Part shown: positions 26,192 through 35,099 of the stretch, in pieces
Layout: each line of letters starts with the position of its first letter
Numbering within the stretch: the first letter of the stretch is position 1
DNA from: Flavobacterium jejuense
GTDB lineage: Bacteria; Bacteroidota; Bacteroidia; Flavobacteriales; Flavobacteriaceae
Reading direction: 5' to 3'
Assembly: GCF_006491595.2 (NCBI RefSeq)
Contig: NZ_VEVQ02000011.1
Coordinates: forward strand, 62,001-126,000
DNA: 64,000 nucleotides
Translations under genes and position numbers: made by a program
The notes under the pieces: generated by a model
What the model saw: the letters and a program-made list of their open reading frames with translations, nothing else
Told to the model about the DNA's origin: nothing
The model's database searches: none

Positions 26192-27970
26192 ATGAAAAAG
26201 TTTACGCTGTTTATCTTATTAATTTTTACGCTATTCGTTCAATCACAAAATGAACAATTAGCATTAGATTATTATGAAAAAGGTGAATTTGAAAAAGCAC
26301 TTACTTTACTTGAACAAATTGCATTAAAACAAACTTCAAATTATTATTTTTTTGAAAGAATAATTGATTGTTATCAACAATTAGAACAATTTGAAAAAGC
26401 TGAAAATGCAATTTTAGAAAGGAAAAAAAGATACAATCAGCCTATATTGTATATCGATTTAGGATATAATTTTCAATTACAAAAACAGGAGGATAAAGCA
26501 AAAAAGCAATATGAGTTGGCGTTAAAAGAAATTGAAAAACAACCTGCTTACGCTTATCAATTAGGGAATGGTTTTGAAAAAAAAGTACTAGTAGATTGGG
26601 CATTAAAAGCTTATGAAAAAGGGCAACAAGTAAATCCTGAATTAAATTTTGATTACCAAATAGCTTTGCTACAAGGTCAATTAGGAAATATAGAGTTAAT
26701 GACCGATAAGTTATTGGATTTTGCTTATGAAAAACAAGAAAATACAACTGTTGTTCAAAATTATTTAACGCGTTTTATTGCTGATGAAGCACAGAGTACT
26801 TTCTTAAATTACCTCAAAAAGGCTTTGTTAATTAGAACACAAAAAAAACCAGATGTTTATTGGAATCAATTCTTGAGTTGGTTATATGTACAACAAAAGG
26901 AATATGCTAAAGCTTTTATTCAAGAGAAAGCCATTTATAAAAGAAATCCAGAAAGTTTTAATAGTATTGTTTCATTAGCCTATATGGCTTTTGATGATAA
27001 ACAAAATGAGGAGGCCATTTCAATATTAAATTTTGTTTTAGAAAACACAAATGATAAGCTGCTTCAGGTTTCTGCTCATACTTTTTTAATGAAGATAAGA
27101 ATTGAAGAAGCTAATCCTAATGACTATGTAAAAATAAATACTGAATTAAATGAATTGTTAGAAAAGTATGGGTTTTCTTCATTTTCTCTTGAATTAATAA
27201 AGTTAACCGCTCATTTTCAAGCTTTCAATTTAAATAATCCGAAAGAAGGTATTATCCTGTTGAATAAAGCATTAGAACTACGTTTAAATAGTAGAGATAT
27301 ATCAGAAGTTAAGATGGAATTAGCGGATATTTTGATATATGATGAAAAATTCAATCAAGCTATTTTATATTATGCTCAAGTAGAAGAAAATATGAAAAAT
27401 GATGTCATTGCTCATGAAGCTAGTATGAAAATGGCTAAAGCTAATTACTACAAAAACGATTTTGACTGGGCATTACAACAAGTGAAAGTCTTAAAACAAT
27501 CTTCTAGTTTGCTAATTGCGAATGATGCTGTTGAATTATTTTTACTAATAAAGGACAATTCCTATGAAGATAGTACTAGAGTAGCTCTAACATCTTTTGC
27601 GAGAGCAGACCTACTCTTATATCAAAACAAAGAAGATCAAGCTTTAAATGGTTTTATTAGTATTTTGGAGAAATATAAAGGCGATAGTGTTGAAGACGAA
27701 ACTTTATTTAAAATAGCAATTATTTACACTAGAAAAAAGGAATATCAAAAAGCGCTTTCTTATTATAAACAAATACTTGATAATCATTCAGAGGGTATAT
27801 ATGTAGATGAAGCTTTGTTTTTTTCTGCTGAAATATATCGTAAAGAATTACTAGATGTGGAAAGTGCTAAGCCTTTGTATGAAAAAATGATTTTTGAACA
27901 CTCTGATAGTATTTATTTTACTGAGGCAAGAAAACAATTTAGAATTTTAAGAGGAGATGCAAATCTATAA
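26192..27970 (+). CDS. Secreted tetratricopeptide repeat protein
   Basis: A 592-residue protein from the ATG at 26192 (MKKFTLFILLIFTLFVQSQ, signal peptide of about 19 residues). An in-frame TTG at 26174 lies inside the serS terminator and is rejected. Nearly the whole chain is helical TPR-like repeats (LDYYEKGEFEKALTLLEQ, AENAILERKK, AYEKGQQVNPELNFDY, and near the C-terminus KEYQKALSYYKQILDNHSEGIYVDEALFFSAEIY). Periplasmic or outer-membrane scaffold is likely. Relatives sit upstream of DUF4286 in other flavobacteria. Confidence 0.85.
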   Translation: MKKFTLFILLIFTLFVQSQNEQLALDYYEKGEFEKALTLLEQIALKQTSNYYFFERIIDCYQQLEQFEKAENAILERKKRYNQPILYIDLGYNFQLQKQEDKAKKQYELALKEIEKQPAYAYQLGNGFEKKVLVDWALKAYEKGQQVNPELNFDYQIALLQGQLGNIELMTDKLLDFAYEKQENTTVVQNYLTRFIADEAQSTFLNYLKKALLIRTQKKPDVYWNQFLSWLYVQQKEYAKAFIQEKAIYKRNPESFNSIVSLAYMAFDDKQNEEAISILNFVLENTNDKLLQVSAHTFLMKIRIEEANPNDYVKINTELNELLEKYGFSSFSLELIKLTAHFQAFNLNNPKEGIILLNKALELRLNSRDISEVKMELADILIYDEKFNQAILYYAQVEENMKNDVIAHEASMKMAKANYYKNDFDWALQQVKVLKQSSSLLIANDAVELFLLIKDNSYEDSTRVALTSFARADLLLYQNKEDQALNGFISILEKYKGDSVEDETLFKIAIIYTRKKEYQKALSYYKQILDNHSEGIYVDEALFFSAEIYRKELLDVESAKPLYEKMIFEHSDSIYFTEARKQFRILRGDANL

Positions 27971-28004
27971 CTTCAAAAAAATATAAAAGATTAAAAAAAG
28001 AATA

Positions 28005-28331
28005 ATGATTATATATAATGTAACAGTAAATGTTGATAAAAGCATACACGATAATTGGTTGCAATGGATGCGAAATAAACACATAGACGATGTGTTAGCA
28101 ACTGGTCTTTTCATCAGCGCTAGAATGGTAAAAGTATTAGTAGAAGAAGAAATGGGAGGAACTACTTATTCTGTTCAGTATTTTACAGATTCTAGGGCAA
28201 AATTAGAAGATTACTATAAAAATCATGCGCCTCGTTTACGTCAAGAAGGGTTTTCACTTTTTGCAGATAAAATGCTAGCTTTTAGAACAGAACTAGAAGT
28301 AATGAGTGAACATTACGGTAAGGAAAATTAA
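28005..28331 (+). CDS. DUF4286 family protein
   Basis: A 108-residue cytoplasmic protein with the family start MIIYNVTVNVDKSIHDNWLQWM and the typical YSVQYFTDSRAKLEDYYKNHAPRLRQEG segment, which resembles a ferredoxin-like dimeric alpha-beta fold. The function is unknown. It follows the TPR gene by 34 bases and would normally stand next to rsmA; here a GIY-YIG gene lies between. Confidence 0.88.
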   Translation: MIIYNVTVNVDKSIHDNWLQWMRNKHIDDVLATGLFISARMVKVLVEEEMGGTTYSVQYFTDSRAKLEDYYKNHAPRLRQEGFSLFADKMLAFRTELEVMSEHYGKEN

Positions 28332-28344
28332 TTCATTATTTGTC

Positions 28345-28364
28345 TTTTCCGTGAAAACGGAAAA
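28345..28364 (+). repeat. 20-bp hairpin (left flank of the GIY-YIG gene)
   Basis: TTTTCCGTGAAAACGGAAAA is a perfect 8-bp stem with a GAAA loop (a GNRA-type tetraloop when read on the plus strand). It begins 13 bases after the DUF4286 stop. A mirror copy in inverted orientation lies beyond the GIY-YIG gene. Confidence 0.85.
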
Positions 28365-28385
28365 CTTTTAAAAGAAAGGTTATCT

Positions 28386-28676
28386 GTGAAAACTCATATC
28401 TACTATGCTTACATAATGGCAAGTAAAAATAATAAAGTGCTCTATGTAGGTTTTACTAACAATATTATTAGAAGAACAAAAGAACATAAAGATAGAATTA
28501 ATAAAGGATTTACTTACAGATATAATGTAGACAAACTGGTTTATTATGAAGTTTTTGGATATGTAGAAGATGCTATTTTAAGAGAGAAAAGACTTAAAAA
28601 ATGGAATAGAGAGTGGAAAATTCAATTAATTGAAGAAAATAATCCTATTTGGGATGATTTATCATTAGATTGGTAG
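28386..28676 (+). CDS. GIY-YIG nuclease family protein
   Basis: A small single-domain endonuclease of 96 residues (UPF0213-like). The GIY half reads YYAYIMAS (6-13) and the YIG half VLYVGFTNNIIRR, with the catalytic Arg29 or Arg30. The metal-binding Glu is in DAILREKRLKKWNREWK. The start is GTG at 28386, because the first strand lies before the next ATG (28416). The gene is bracketed by inverted copies of a 20-bp hairpin and separates DUF4286 from rsmA, which suggests insertion as a cassette. DNA repair, homing or repeat mobility are possible roles; none is proved. Confidence 0.88.
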   Translation: MKTHIYYAYIMASKNNKVLYVGFTNNIIRRTKEHKDRINKGFTYRYNVDKLVYYEVFGYVEDAILREKRLKKWNREWKIQLIEENNPIWDDLSLDW

Positions 28677-28701
28677 AAAAGTCAAAAATAAATTATAAAA
28701 G

Positions 28702-28721
28702 ATTTCCGTTTTCACGGAAAT
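28702..28721 (-). repeat. 20-bp hairpin, inverted copy (right flank of the GIY-YIG gene)
   Basis: ATTTCCGTTTTCACGGAAAT is the reverse complement of the left flank over its 18-base core. The GAAA loop is on the minus strand. It ends 14 bases before the rsmA start. Confidence 0.85.
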
Positions 28722-28735
28722 GAAAACAAAGGTAA

Positions 28736-29512
28736 ATGTCAGTAAAAGCAAAAAAACATCTAGGTCAACATTTTCTAACAGATGAAAGTGTAGCCCAAAA
28801 TATAGCCAATACATTATCTTTTACAGGATACAAGAAAGTATTAGAAATAGGGCCTGGAATGGGCGTACTTACCAAATATCTTTTAGAGAAACCAATAGAA
28901 ACAAACGTTATTGAAATTGATACAGAATCGGTAACCTATTTGGAAGAAAATTATCCTAAATTACATGGACATATTATTTCAAAAGACTTTTTAAGATATG
29001 ATTTAAACGAAGTTTTTAACAACGAACAGTTTGCCATTATTGGAAATTTTCCTTACAATATTTCTACTCAAATTGTTTTCAAGACATTGGAAATGAGAAA
29101 TCAAATTCCAGAGTTTTCAGGTATGTTCCAAAAAGAAGTAGCTCAACGTATTTGTGAAAAAAAAGGGAGTAAAGTATATGGTATTTTATCAGTATTAACC
29201 CAGGCTTTTTATGATGCTGAGTATCTTTTTACAGTAGATGAACATGTTTTCGATCCACCTCCAAAAGTAAAATCTGGTGTTTTAAGATTAACGCGTAAGA
29301 AAAATTACGAATTACCTTGCGACGAAAAGCTGTTTTTTTCTGTGGTAAAACAAGCGTTTAATCAGCGAAGAAAAACTATGAGAAATAGTCTTAAAAGCAT
29401 GATAAATTCTGATAATTTAAAAGAAGATAGTATCTTTGACCTGCGTCCGGAACAACTTTCGTACGAACAATTCATTGAACTAACTCAAAAAATAGCTGCC
29501 GATGGAGTTTAA
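28736..29512 (+). CDS. rsmA: 16S rRNA (adenine1518/1519-N6) dimethyltransferase
   Basis: KsgA-type SAM-dependent methyltransferase of 258 residues that dimethylates two adenines in helix 45 of 16S rRNA. It begins [20 protein letters not shown]. The SAM site is [16 protein letters not shown], and the catalytic motif is [10 protein letters not shown] (NFPY in place of NLPY). The small C-terminal domain carries [14 protein letters not shown]. It overlaps mgtE by 11 bases. Confidence 0.96.
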   Translation: MSVKAKKHLGQHFLTDESVAQNIANTLSFTGYKKVLEIGPGMGVLTKYLLEKPIETNVIEIDTESVTYLEENYPKLHGHIISKDFLRYDLNEVFNNEQFAIIGNFPYNISTQIVFKTLEMRNQIPEFSGMFQKEVAQRICEKKGSKVYGILSVLTQAFYDAEYLFTVDEHVFDPPPKVKSGVLRLTRKKNYELPCDEKLFFSVVKQAFNQRRKTMRNSLKSMINSDNLKEDSIFDLRPEQLSYEQFIELTQKIAADGV

Positions 29513-30854
29513 AATCAGTAAAGGTCTTTTAGATGAATTAGAACTTCTTATTCAAGAAAATAAGGAGAAAGAAGTATTAGAACTACTTCAAGACATTCAC
29601 TTTGCTGATATTGCTGAAATCATGGGAGAATTGCAATCTCATGAAGCTATTTATGTTTTTAATGTTTTAGATTCCGAAAAAACAGCAGAAATTCTTCTAG
29701 AACTAGATGAAGAAGTTCGTGAAAAAATCCTTCGTAGTTTATCGGCAAAAGAAATTGCAGAAGAAATTGACGAATTAAGTACGGATGATGCAGCCGATAT
29801 TATTGCTGAATTGCCGCAATCTAGAAAAGAAGAAGTAATCTCTGAACTAGAAGATGTAGAACATGCAAAAGACATCGTTGACTTGTTGCGTTATGACGAA
29901 GATTCTGCTGGTGGTTTAATGGCAAAAGAGTTGGTAAAAGTAAATGAAAACTGGAATGTGCTAACTTGTGTGAAAGAAATGCGATCTCAAGCTGAAAATG
30001 TATCACGCGTACATTCTATATATGTAGTGGACGATGAAAATCGATTAAAAGGAAGATTATCATTAAAGGACCTTTTAACGACTTCTACAAAAACACCTAT
30101 TAGCGATGTTTATATCCCAAAAGTAGATTACGTAAAAGTAAATACTGAAAATGTTGAGGTGGCCAGAATCATGCAAAAGTATGACTTGGAAGCTATTCCA
30201 GTAGTAGATGAATTAGGAAGATTAGTGGGTAGAATTACCATTGATGATATTGTCGATGTGATAAAGGAAGAAGCAGACAAAGATTACCAATTAGCTGCGG
30301 GTATTTCACAAGATGTAGAAGCTGATGATAGTATTTTAGAATTAACCAAAGCGCGTTTGCCATGGTTGGTTTTAGCTTTGTTTGGTGGCTTTATTTCGGT
30401 TCGTGTTTTAGGTATTTATGAACCAGCAATGGAAGAACACAGAACTTTGTTTTTCTTTACACCTTTAATTGCTGCAATGGCCGGAAATGTTGGTGTGCAA
30501 TCTTCTGCAATTATCGTACAAGGTTTGGCAAACAATGCTTTGTCAGGGTCATTGTTAAACAGATTATTAAAAGAACTTTCTTTGAGTTTATTAAATGGGT
30601 CTATACTAGCCATCATACTAATGGTAGGAAGTCATTTTTTTCTTGGAATTGATATTAAAACTGGTATTACAGTATCTTTGGCCTTACTTTCTGTTATTAT
30701 TATGGCTTCCTTAATAGGTACTTTTATTCCTATTGTTCTAGATAAATATGGAGTCGATCCAGCACTTGCTACAGGACCTTTTATTACAACAAGTAACGAT
30801 ATTATGGGAATTATAATATTTTTTACAATTGCAAAAGCGATTTTAGGGTTTTAA
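29502..30854 (+). CDS. mgtE: Magnesium transporter MgtE
   Basis: Inner membrane Mg2+ channel of 450 residues. The N-terminal helical superhelix (about 1-130, with [17 protein letters not shown] and [22 protein letters not shown] segments) is followed by two CBS domains (about 135-255). Five membrane helices (about 285-448) follow, with [21 protein letters not shown] and a C-terminal [19 protein letters not shown] pore segment. The start overlaps rsmA by 11 bases, so translation is coupled. It converges with a small membrane protein gene by a four-base overlap. Confidence 0.96.
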   Translation: MEFKISKGLLDELELLIQENKEKEVLELLQDIHFADIAEIMGELQSHEAIYVFNVLDSEKTAEILLELDEEVREKILRSLSAKEIAEEIDELSTDDAADIIAELPQSRKEEVISELEDVEHAKDIVDLLRYDEDSAGGLMAKELVKVNENWNVLTCVKEMRSQAENVSRVHSIYVVDDENRLKGRLSLKDLLTTSTKTPISDVYIPKVDYVKVNTENVEVARIMQKYDLEAIPVVDELGRLVGRITIDDIVDVIKEEADKDYQLAAGISQDVEADDSILELTKARLPWLVLALFGGFISVRVLGIYEPAMEEHRTLFFFTPLIAAMAGNVGVQSSAIIVQGLANNALSGSLLNRLLKELSLSLLNGSILAIILMVGSHFFLGIDIKTGITVSLALLSVIIMASLIGTFIPIVLDKYGVDPALATGPFITTSNDIMGIIIFFTIAKAILGF

Positions 30855-31261
30855 TTTTTTTTCTCTAAAAGTAAATGATAAAATAAAACACTCCAACATA
30901 TTAAAAATGGAGATGAACTGATGTAGAAAAGTCTCATGTCAAAAATTGAAGTATTATTTGCTATTAATGCAATTGATAACCAGTAGATAACGAAAAGCAA
31001 AGTATTTAACTGAATCAGTTTAATTTTGTATACAACGGTTAAAATAACTGTTGCAATAAACAAAAATAGTGATGGAAGCAATATAAGGGAAACAGTATAG
31101 TCTAATTGTGATTTGTTATTATTAATAATAAAATAATAGACATTACTTATTGATAAATAGCCTAAAGATTCTGAACCACCTTTATAACCTGAAAATCTAA
31201 TACTTAAAAACGAGCATACTGTCAAAAGATTCAGAATTAATACTCTTTTTTTTATGTTCAT
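30851..31261 (-). CDS. Hypothetical four-helix membrane protein
   Basis: A 136-residue protein with four predicted membrane segments (near 7-20, 55-78, 85-101, 110-128) and no family signature that I recognise. A perfect TATATTTG promoter element sits 17 bases upstream on the minus strand, which supports a real gene. Its 3' end overlaps the end of mgtE by four bases on the opposite strand. Confidence 0.6.
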   Translation of the reverse strand: MNIKKRVLILNLLTVCSFLSIRFSGYKGGSESLGYLSISNVYYFIINNNKSQLDYTVSLILLPSLFLFIATVILTVVYKIKLIQLNTLLFVIYWLSIALIANNTSIFDMRLFYISSSPFLICWSVLFYHLLLEKKN

Positions 31262-31277
31262 ATTTTTAAAAATTCAT

Positions 31278-31285
31278 CAAATATA
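31278..31285 (-). promoter_or_regulatory. -7 promoter element (TATATTTG) of the 4-TM protein gene
   Basis: Exact TAnnTTTG on the minus strand, with a leader of about 10-13 nt to the ATG at 31261. No -33 element at standard spacing. Confidence 0.45.
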
Positions 31286-31312
31286 ACCTTTATTATATTT
31301 TTAAATAATAAA

Positions 31313-31329
31313 TAAATTTGCGAATTCGC
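31313..31329 (+). promoter_or_regulatory. Promoter TAAATTTG with a palindrome at the start site
   Basis: An exact -7 TAAATTTG (31313-31320) is immediately followed by the palindrome GCGAATTCGC (31320-31329), which would cover the transcription start. It lies about 95 bases before the dehydrogenase-glyoxalase fusion gene. An operator role for the palindrome is inference. Confidence 0.45.
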
Positions 31330-31423
31330 GGTTTTATATTAAGTTATGCTTTGAATATTTGGAAACTTAATTTCTAAATATTTCGAATCAAAAATATAAT
31401 TATCTTTATCTTTTTATATTAAT

Positions 31424-32776
31424 ATGAAGTCAAACACAATCAAAATTCTACACATCGATTCGAATCATCCTTTACTTTGGAACCAATTAGAAGCTACTGG
31501 TTTTCAAAATGAGGCCGATTATTCGTCTTCTAAAGAAGAAATAGAAGCCAAAATTCAAAACTATAATGGAATTGTAATTCGCAGTCGGTTCAAAATAGAT
31601 AAAAATTTTCTAGATAAAGCTACTAATCTTCAATTCATAGCAAGAGTAGGTGCTGGTTTGGAAAGTATTGACTGTGATTATGCACAAAGCAAAGGTATTC
31701 ATTTAATTGCTGCTCCAGAAGGTAACAGAAATGCGGTAGCCGAACATGCCTTAGGAATGATTTTGTCTTTATTTAATAACTTGAATAAAGCCAATACAGA
31801 AGTAAAATCTGGAAAATGGAATCGTGAAGCAAATCGTGGTCATGAATTGGATGGAAAGACTGTTGGGATTATTGGTTATGGTAATATGGGGAAAGCTTTC
31901 GCAAAAAAACTAAGAGGTTTTGATGTACAAGTCTTATGCTATGATATTTTACCCAATGTAGCTGATGCCAACGCGAAACAAGTCACTTTAGAAGAACTCC
32001 AACAAAAATCGGATGTCCTAAGTTTACATACTCCTTGGACAACAGTAACAGATAAAATGATAAATACAGCATTCATCAACTCTTTTGCTAAGCCATTTTG
32101 GTTGGTTAATACAGCTAGAGGAAAAAGTGTGGTGACTTCGGATGTAGTAGATGCTTTAAAAACGAAGAAAATTCTTGGAGCAGGTTTAGATGTTTTAGAA
32201 TATGAAAAATTATCCTTTGAAAACCTATTTGAAGAAGAGAAACCGAAGGCCTTTGAGTACTTATTACAAGCAGAAAATGTTTTGTTGTCACCACATATTG
32301 CCGGTTGGACTTTTGAGAGTCACGAAAAGTTAGCACAAACAATTGTTGATAAAATAAAAGGAATTTACTTTGAAGAAAATGAAAAAAATGAAGATATTCG
32401 TGTCACAGGAATTGGGGGGATATTTTTTAAAACAAATAATCCAAAAGAGGTAAAAGAATGGTATCAAAAACATTTGGGTTTCAATACAGATGAATATGGT
32501 GCAACCTTTTGGTGGAAAGACAAAAATGGCAATGATTGTTCTACTCAATGGAGCCCTTTTGCAGAAGAAACGGATTACTTTGAACCTTCAAAAAAAGAGT
32601 TCATGCAAAACTTTAGAGTTCATGATCTGGAAGGGCTTTTGAAAAAAATATCAGAAGAAGGTGTAACAATTGTAGGTGATATGCAGACATATGAATATGG
32701 AAAGTTTGCTTGGATAATGGATATTGAAGGAAATAAAATTGAACTTTGGGAACCAATAGATAGTGCTTTTAAATAA
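31424..32776 (+). CDS. D-2-hydroxyacid dehydrogenase fused to a VOC/glyoxalase-like domain
   Basis: A 450-residue two-domain protein. Residues 1-315 are an NAD-dependent D-isomer-specific 2-hydroxyacid dehydrogenase: ARVGAGLESIDCDYA, Rossmann GYGNMG (151-156), catalytic Arg232 in NTARG, an acid near 259-261 and His291 in SPHIAGWT. Residues 326-445 form a vicinal-oxygen-chelate (glyoxalase/bleomycin-resistance type) domain starting VTGIGGIFFKTNNPKEVKEWYQKHLG and ending GNKIELWEP. The linker (EENEKNEDI) is charged and short. I know these as separate proteins in relatives; the fusion here is uninterrupted. The role is unclear, perhaps 2-oxoacid or methylglyoxal metabolism. Confidence 0.88.
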   Translation: MKSNTIKILHIDSNHPLLWNQLEATGFQNEADYSSSKEEIEAKIQNYNGIVIRSRFKIDKNFLDKATNLQFIARVGAGLESIDCDYAQSKGIHLIAAPEGNRNAVAEHALGMILSLFNNLNKANTEVKSGKWNREANRGHELDGKTVGIIGYGNMGKAFAKKLRGFDVQVLCYDILPNVADANAKQVTLEELQQKSDVLSLHTPWTTVTDKMINTAFINSFAKPFWLVNTARGKSVVTSDVVDALKTKKILGAGLDVLEYEKLSFENLFEEEKPKAFEYLLQAENVLLSPHIAGWTFESHEKLAQTIVDKIKGIYFEENEKNEDIRVTGIGGIFFKTNNPKEVKEWYQKHLGFNTDEYGATFWWKDKNGNDCSTQWSPFAEETDYFEPSKKEFMQNFRVHDLEGLLKKISEEGVTIVGDMQTYEYGKFAWIMDIEGNKIELWEPIDSAFK

Positions 32777-32802
32777 TTAACTAACAAATAAATTAATCAA
32801 AA

Positions 32803-33084
32803 ATGGAAACAACTAGACCAACTGAAGACTGGAACCAACCAATACAATCGCAGCCAGAAAACAAAAAAATTGCAGCTGGTGTCTGTGCATTACTAATTGG
32901 AGGCTTTGGAGTTCATAAATTTATCTTAGGGTATACAAATGAGGGAATTATTCAAATAATTCTGTCAGTAGTTAGCTGTGGAATTTTAGGAATTATTCCT
33001 TTTATTGAAGGAATAATTTATCTAACAAAAAGTGATGAGGAGTTTTATCAAACTTATCAAGTAAATAAAAGAGGGTGGTTTTAA
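32803..33084 (+). CDS. TM2 domain-containing protein
   Basis: A 93-residue membrane protein with two helices joined by a short turn, the TM2 fold: KKIAAGVCALLIGGFGVHKFILGYTNEGIIQIILS and CGILGIIPFIEGIIYLTKSDEEF. The N-terminal 20 residues are polar with several Pro and Gln. The function of the family in bacteria is not established. It lies 26 bases after the fusion gene and probably shares its transcript. Confidence 0.88.
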   Translation: METTRPTEDWNQPIQSQPENKKIAAGVCALLIGGFGVHKFILGYTNEGIIQIILSVVSCGILGIIPFIEGIIYLTKSDEEFYQTYQVNKRGWF

Positions 33085-33090
33085 AATCCA

Positions 33091-33119
33091 AAAAAAGGCT
33101 CAATTTTGAGCCTTTTTTT
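33091..33119. terminator. Bidirectional terminator
   Basis: AAAAAAGGCTC pairs with GAGCCTTTTTT around AATTTT, with A- and T-runs on either side. It serves the TM2 gene (plus) and the acyltransferase gene (minus), whose stop codon it touches. Confidence 0.88.
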
Positions 33120-34917
33120 ATTTCTTCTTTTCTTCTTTTCGTTCCAGTTCTGCCTGAAATTCTTCCATTACAGGTTTAACTGTGCTTTCTGGTAAATCAG
33201 CAATTTTAATATACATTAAACCGTCTACAGCATTATTAAATAAAGGATCAACGTTAAAAGCGACTACTCTTGCATTTTGTTTGATGTATTTTTTAATTAA
33301 AACAGGTAAACGCAAATTTCCTGGTTCTACTTCGTCAATAATTTTGTCAAATTTATTTAAATCAGCTTCCGTTTCATTGAAAACGAAATCTTTATCCGCG
33401 TCTTTTAATTTTACTTTGTAATCTTTCTTAGGATGAATGTATTGCGCTATATAAGGATCATAATAGTGTGATTTCATAAACTCAATCATCAACGATTTTG
33501 AGAATTCTGAGAATTGATTACTAATACTTACACCACCTATTAAAAACTTGTGTTCAGGATGACGTAACGTAGTGTGTACAATACCTTTCCAAAGTAAAAA
33601 TAAAGGCATTGGTTTTTGTTGGTATTCACTGATAATAAAAGCACGACCCATTTCTATGGATTTACTCATCATATCATATAATTCAGGTTCAAAACGAAAT
33701 AAATCATGTAGATAAAAACCATCAATACCATACTTTTCATAAATTTCCGAACCTAATCCCATGCGATAAGCACCTGCAATCATTTGGGCATCTTCATCCC
33801 ATAGAAACATATGGTGGTAATATTTATCATATTTATCTAGATCAATAGACTCATTGGTTCCTTCTCCAACTTCTCTAAAAGTAATCTCTCTTAAACGGCC
33901 TATTTCATGAAGTATATTAGGTATTTTATCTGCTGTGATAAGAAATACTTCGTAGTTTTTACTTTGTAATAAACGGCAATCTTGATCTCTTAAAAAAGTA
34001 ATTTCCTCTAAAATTTGATCATGATTGGCTGGTTTTACAATCTGTTTTGGACTTCTTGGTAACTTTAATGAAGAAGTATTTATTAATTTGCTCTCTTTTT
34101 CAAAAGCATTTGAAAGCATGTATGTTTTCTTACGTAAAAATTCTCCATATTCTACGGTAGAAGTAAATTCATTCTGTTCCGCAACAGAAATAGGTTTCCC
34201 GATACGTACTTTTATAACCCTCTTTTTTTGAGTTAAAAGTTCGCTAGGTAGTTTAGCTGTTCTTAATGTGTCATTTAATTTAGAAAGAAAGTAAAAAAGC
34301 TTACTGTTCTTAGCATGAAAATAGATAGGTACTACAGGGACATTTGCTTTTTTAATTATTTTTATAGCACCTTCTTCCCACGGTTTGTCTACTACTATTT
34401 TACCATCTCTATAAGTGGACACTTCACCAGCTGGAAAAATTCCTAGAGGTTTTCCATCTGCTAAATGTTTTAATGTTTCTTTTAGGCCTAATAAACTAGA
34501 TTTTGCATCCTTATGATTTTCAAAAGGATTAACAGGCATAATATAGGGCTTCATAGGTTCAATTCTATGTAAAAGAAAATTAGCTATAATTTTAAAATTA
34601 GGCTCTTTTTCTAGCATTAATTTTAGCAATAAAATGCCATCTATACCACCTAGTGGGTGATTAGAAATAGTTATGTAAGAACCATCTTTAGGTAAACGTT
34701 TAAAATCCTCTTCAGGAATTTCAAACTTAATTTGGAATTCGTCTAATATACCGTTTAGAAATACTACATCACTTAAGTGTTTGTTTCTGTCGTATATTTT
34801 ATTGAGAGTAGAAATCTTGAGTACTTTCATCAGTAACCAGCCTGAAAAAGTTCCTAGAAAACCATACTTATCAGTATTTATAGCCTTGGCTACTTCTTTA
34901 GCAGTAACTAATCCCAT
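33118..34917 (-). CDS. olsF: Bifunctional PlsC-like / GNAT-like acyltransferase (OlsF-type)
   Basis: A 599-residue protein with two acyltransferase halves. Residues about 60-290 are PlsC-like: ITISNHPLGGIDG (an HX5D variant of the usual HX4D), IFPAGEVSTYRDGK and a VPVVPIYFHA strand. Residues about 310-580 resemble the hemolysin/OlsB N-acyltransferase fold (REITFREVGEGTNES, MFLWDEDAQMIAGAYRMGLG, and SIEMGRAFIISEYQQKPMPLFLLWKGI). Fusions of this order (O-acyltransferase then N-acyltransferase) are known as OlsF for ornithine lipid synthesis, and a related aminolipid (glycine or serine lipid) is possible. Substrate assignment is inferred from architecture. Confidence 0.82.
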   Translation of the reverse strand: MGLVTAKEVAKAINTDKYGFLGTFSGWLLMKVLKISTLNKIYDRNKHLSDVVFLNGILDEFQIKFEIPEEDFKRLPKDGSYITISNHPLGGIDGILLLKLMLEKEPNFKIIANFLLHRIEPMKPYIMPVNPFENHKDAKSSLLGLKETLKHLADGKPLGIFPAGEVSTYRDGKIVVDKPWEEGAIKIIKKANVPVVPIYFHAKNSKLFYFLSKLNDTLRTAKLPSELLTQKKRVIKVRIGKPISVAEQNEFTSTVEYGEFLRKKTYMLSNAFEKESKLINTSSLKLPRSPKQIVKPANHDQILEEITFLRDQDCRLLQSKNYEVFLITADKIPNILHEIGRLREITFREVGEGTNESIDLDKYDKYYHHMFLWDEDAQMIAGAYRMGLGSEIYEKYGIDGFYLHDLFRFEPELYDMMSKSIEMGRAFIISEYQQKPMPLFLLWKGIVHTTLRHPEHKFLIGGVSISNQFSEFSKSLMIEFMKSHYYDPYIAQYIHPKKDYKVKLKDADKDFVFNETEADLNKFDKIIDEVEPGNLRLPVLIKKYIKQNARVVAFNVDPLFNNAVDGLMYIKIADLPESTVKPVMEEFQAELERKEEKKK

Positions 34918-34942
34918 TTATATTTTGTTTTTGAGCGAAAAA

Positions 34943-34950
34943 CAAAGATA
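34943..34950 (-). promoter_or_regulatory. -7 promoter element (TATCTTTG) of the olsF-like gene
   Basis: Exact TAnnTTTG on the minus strand, giving a leader of about 20 nt to the ATG at 34917. Confidence 0.5.
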
Positions 34951-35046
34951 ACAATTCTAGGCAATATTGAATAAAAAATTGTTCATTTCGTTAAAAAATC
35001 TAAAGTAAAAGAGCTATTTTTTTGAATGTTAATCTCTTATAAATTA

Positions 35047-35078
35047 TTTTTGAAATTAGATAGCTTTTAGTACATTTG
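35047..35078 (+). promoter_or_regulatory. Promoter TTTTTG-N18-TACATTTG of xth
   Basis: A -33 TTTTTG (35047-35052) and an exact -7 TACATTTG (35071-35078) are 18 bases apart, close to the Bacteroidetes optimum. The leader to the ATG at 35100 is about 16-18 nt. Confidence 0.72.
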
Positions 35079-35099
35079 ATCCATATCTAAAAACACAAA

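Noticed and set aside
32388..32776. ATG near the linker as start of a separate glyoxalase gene
   Set aside because: That ATG is out of frame with the VOC domain and its frame soon stops; the VOC domain is continuous with the dehydrogenase frame.
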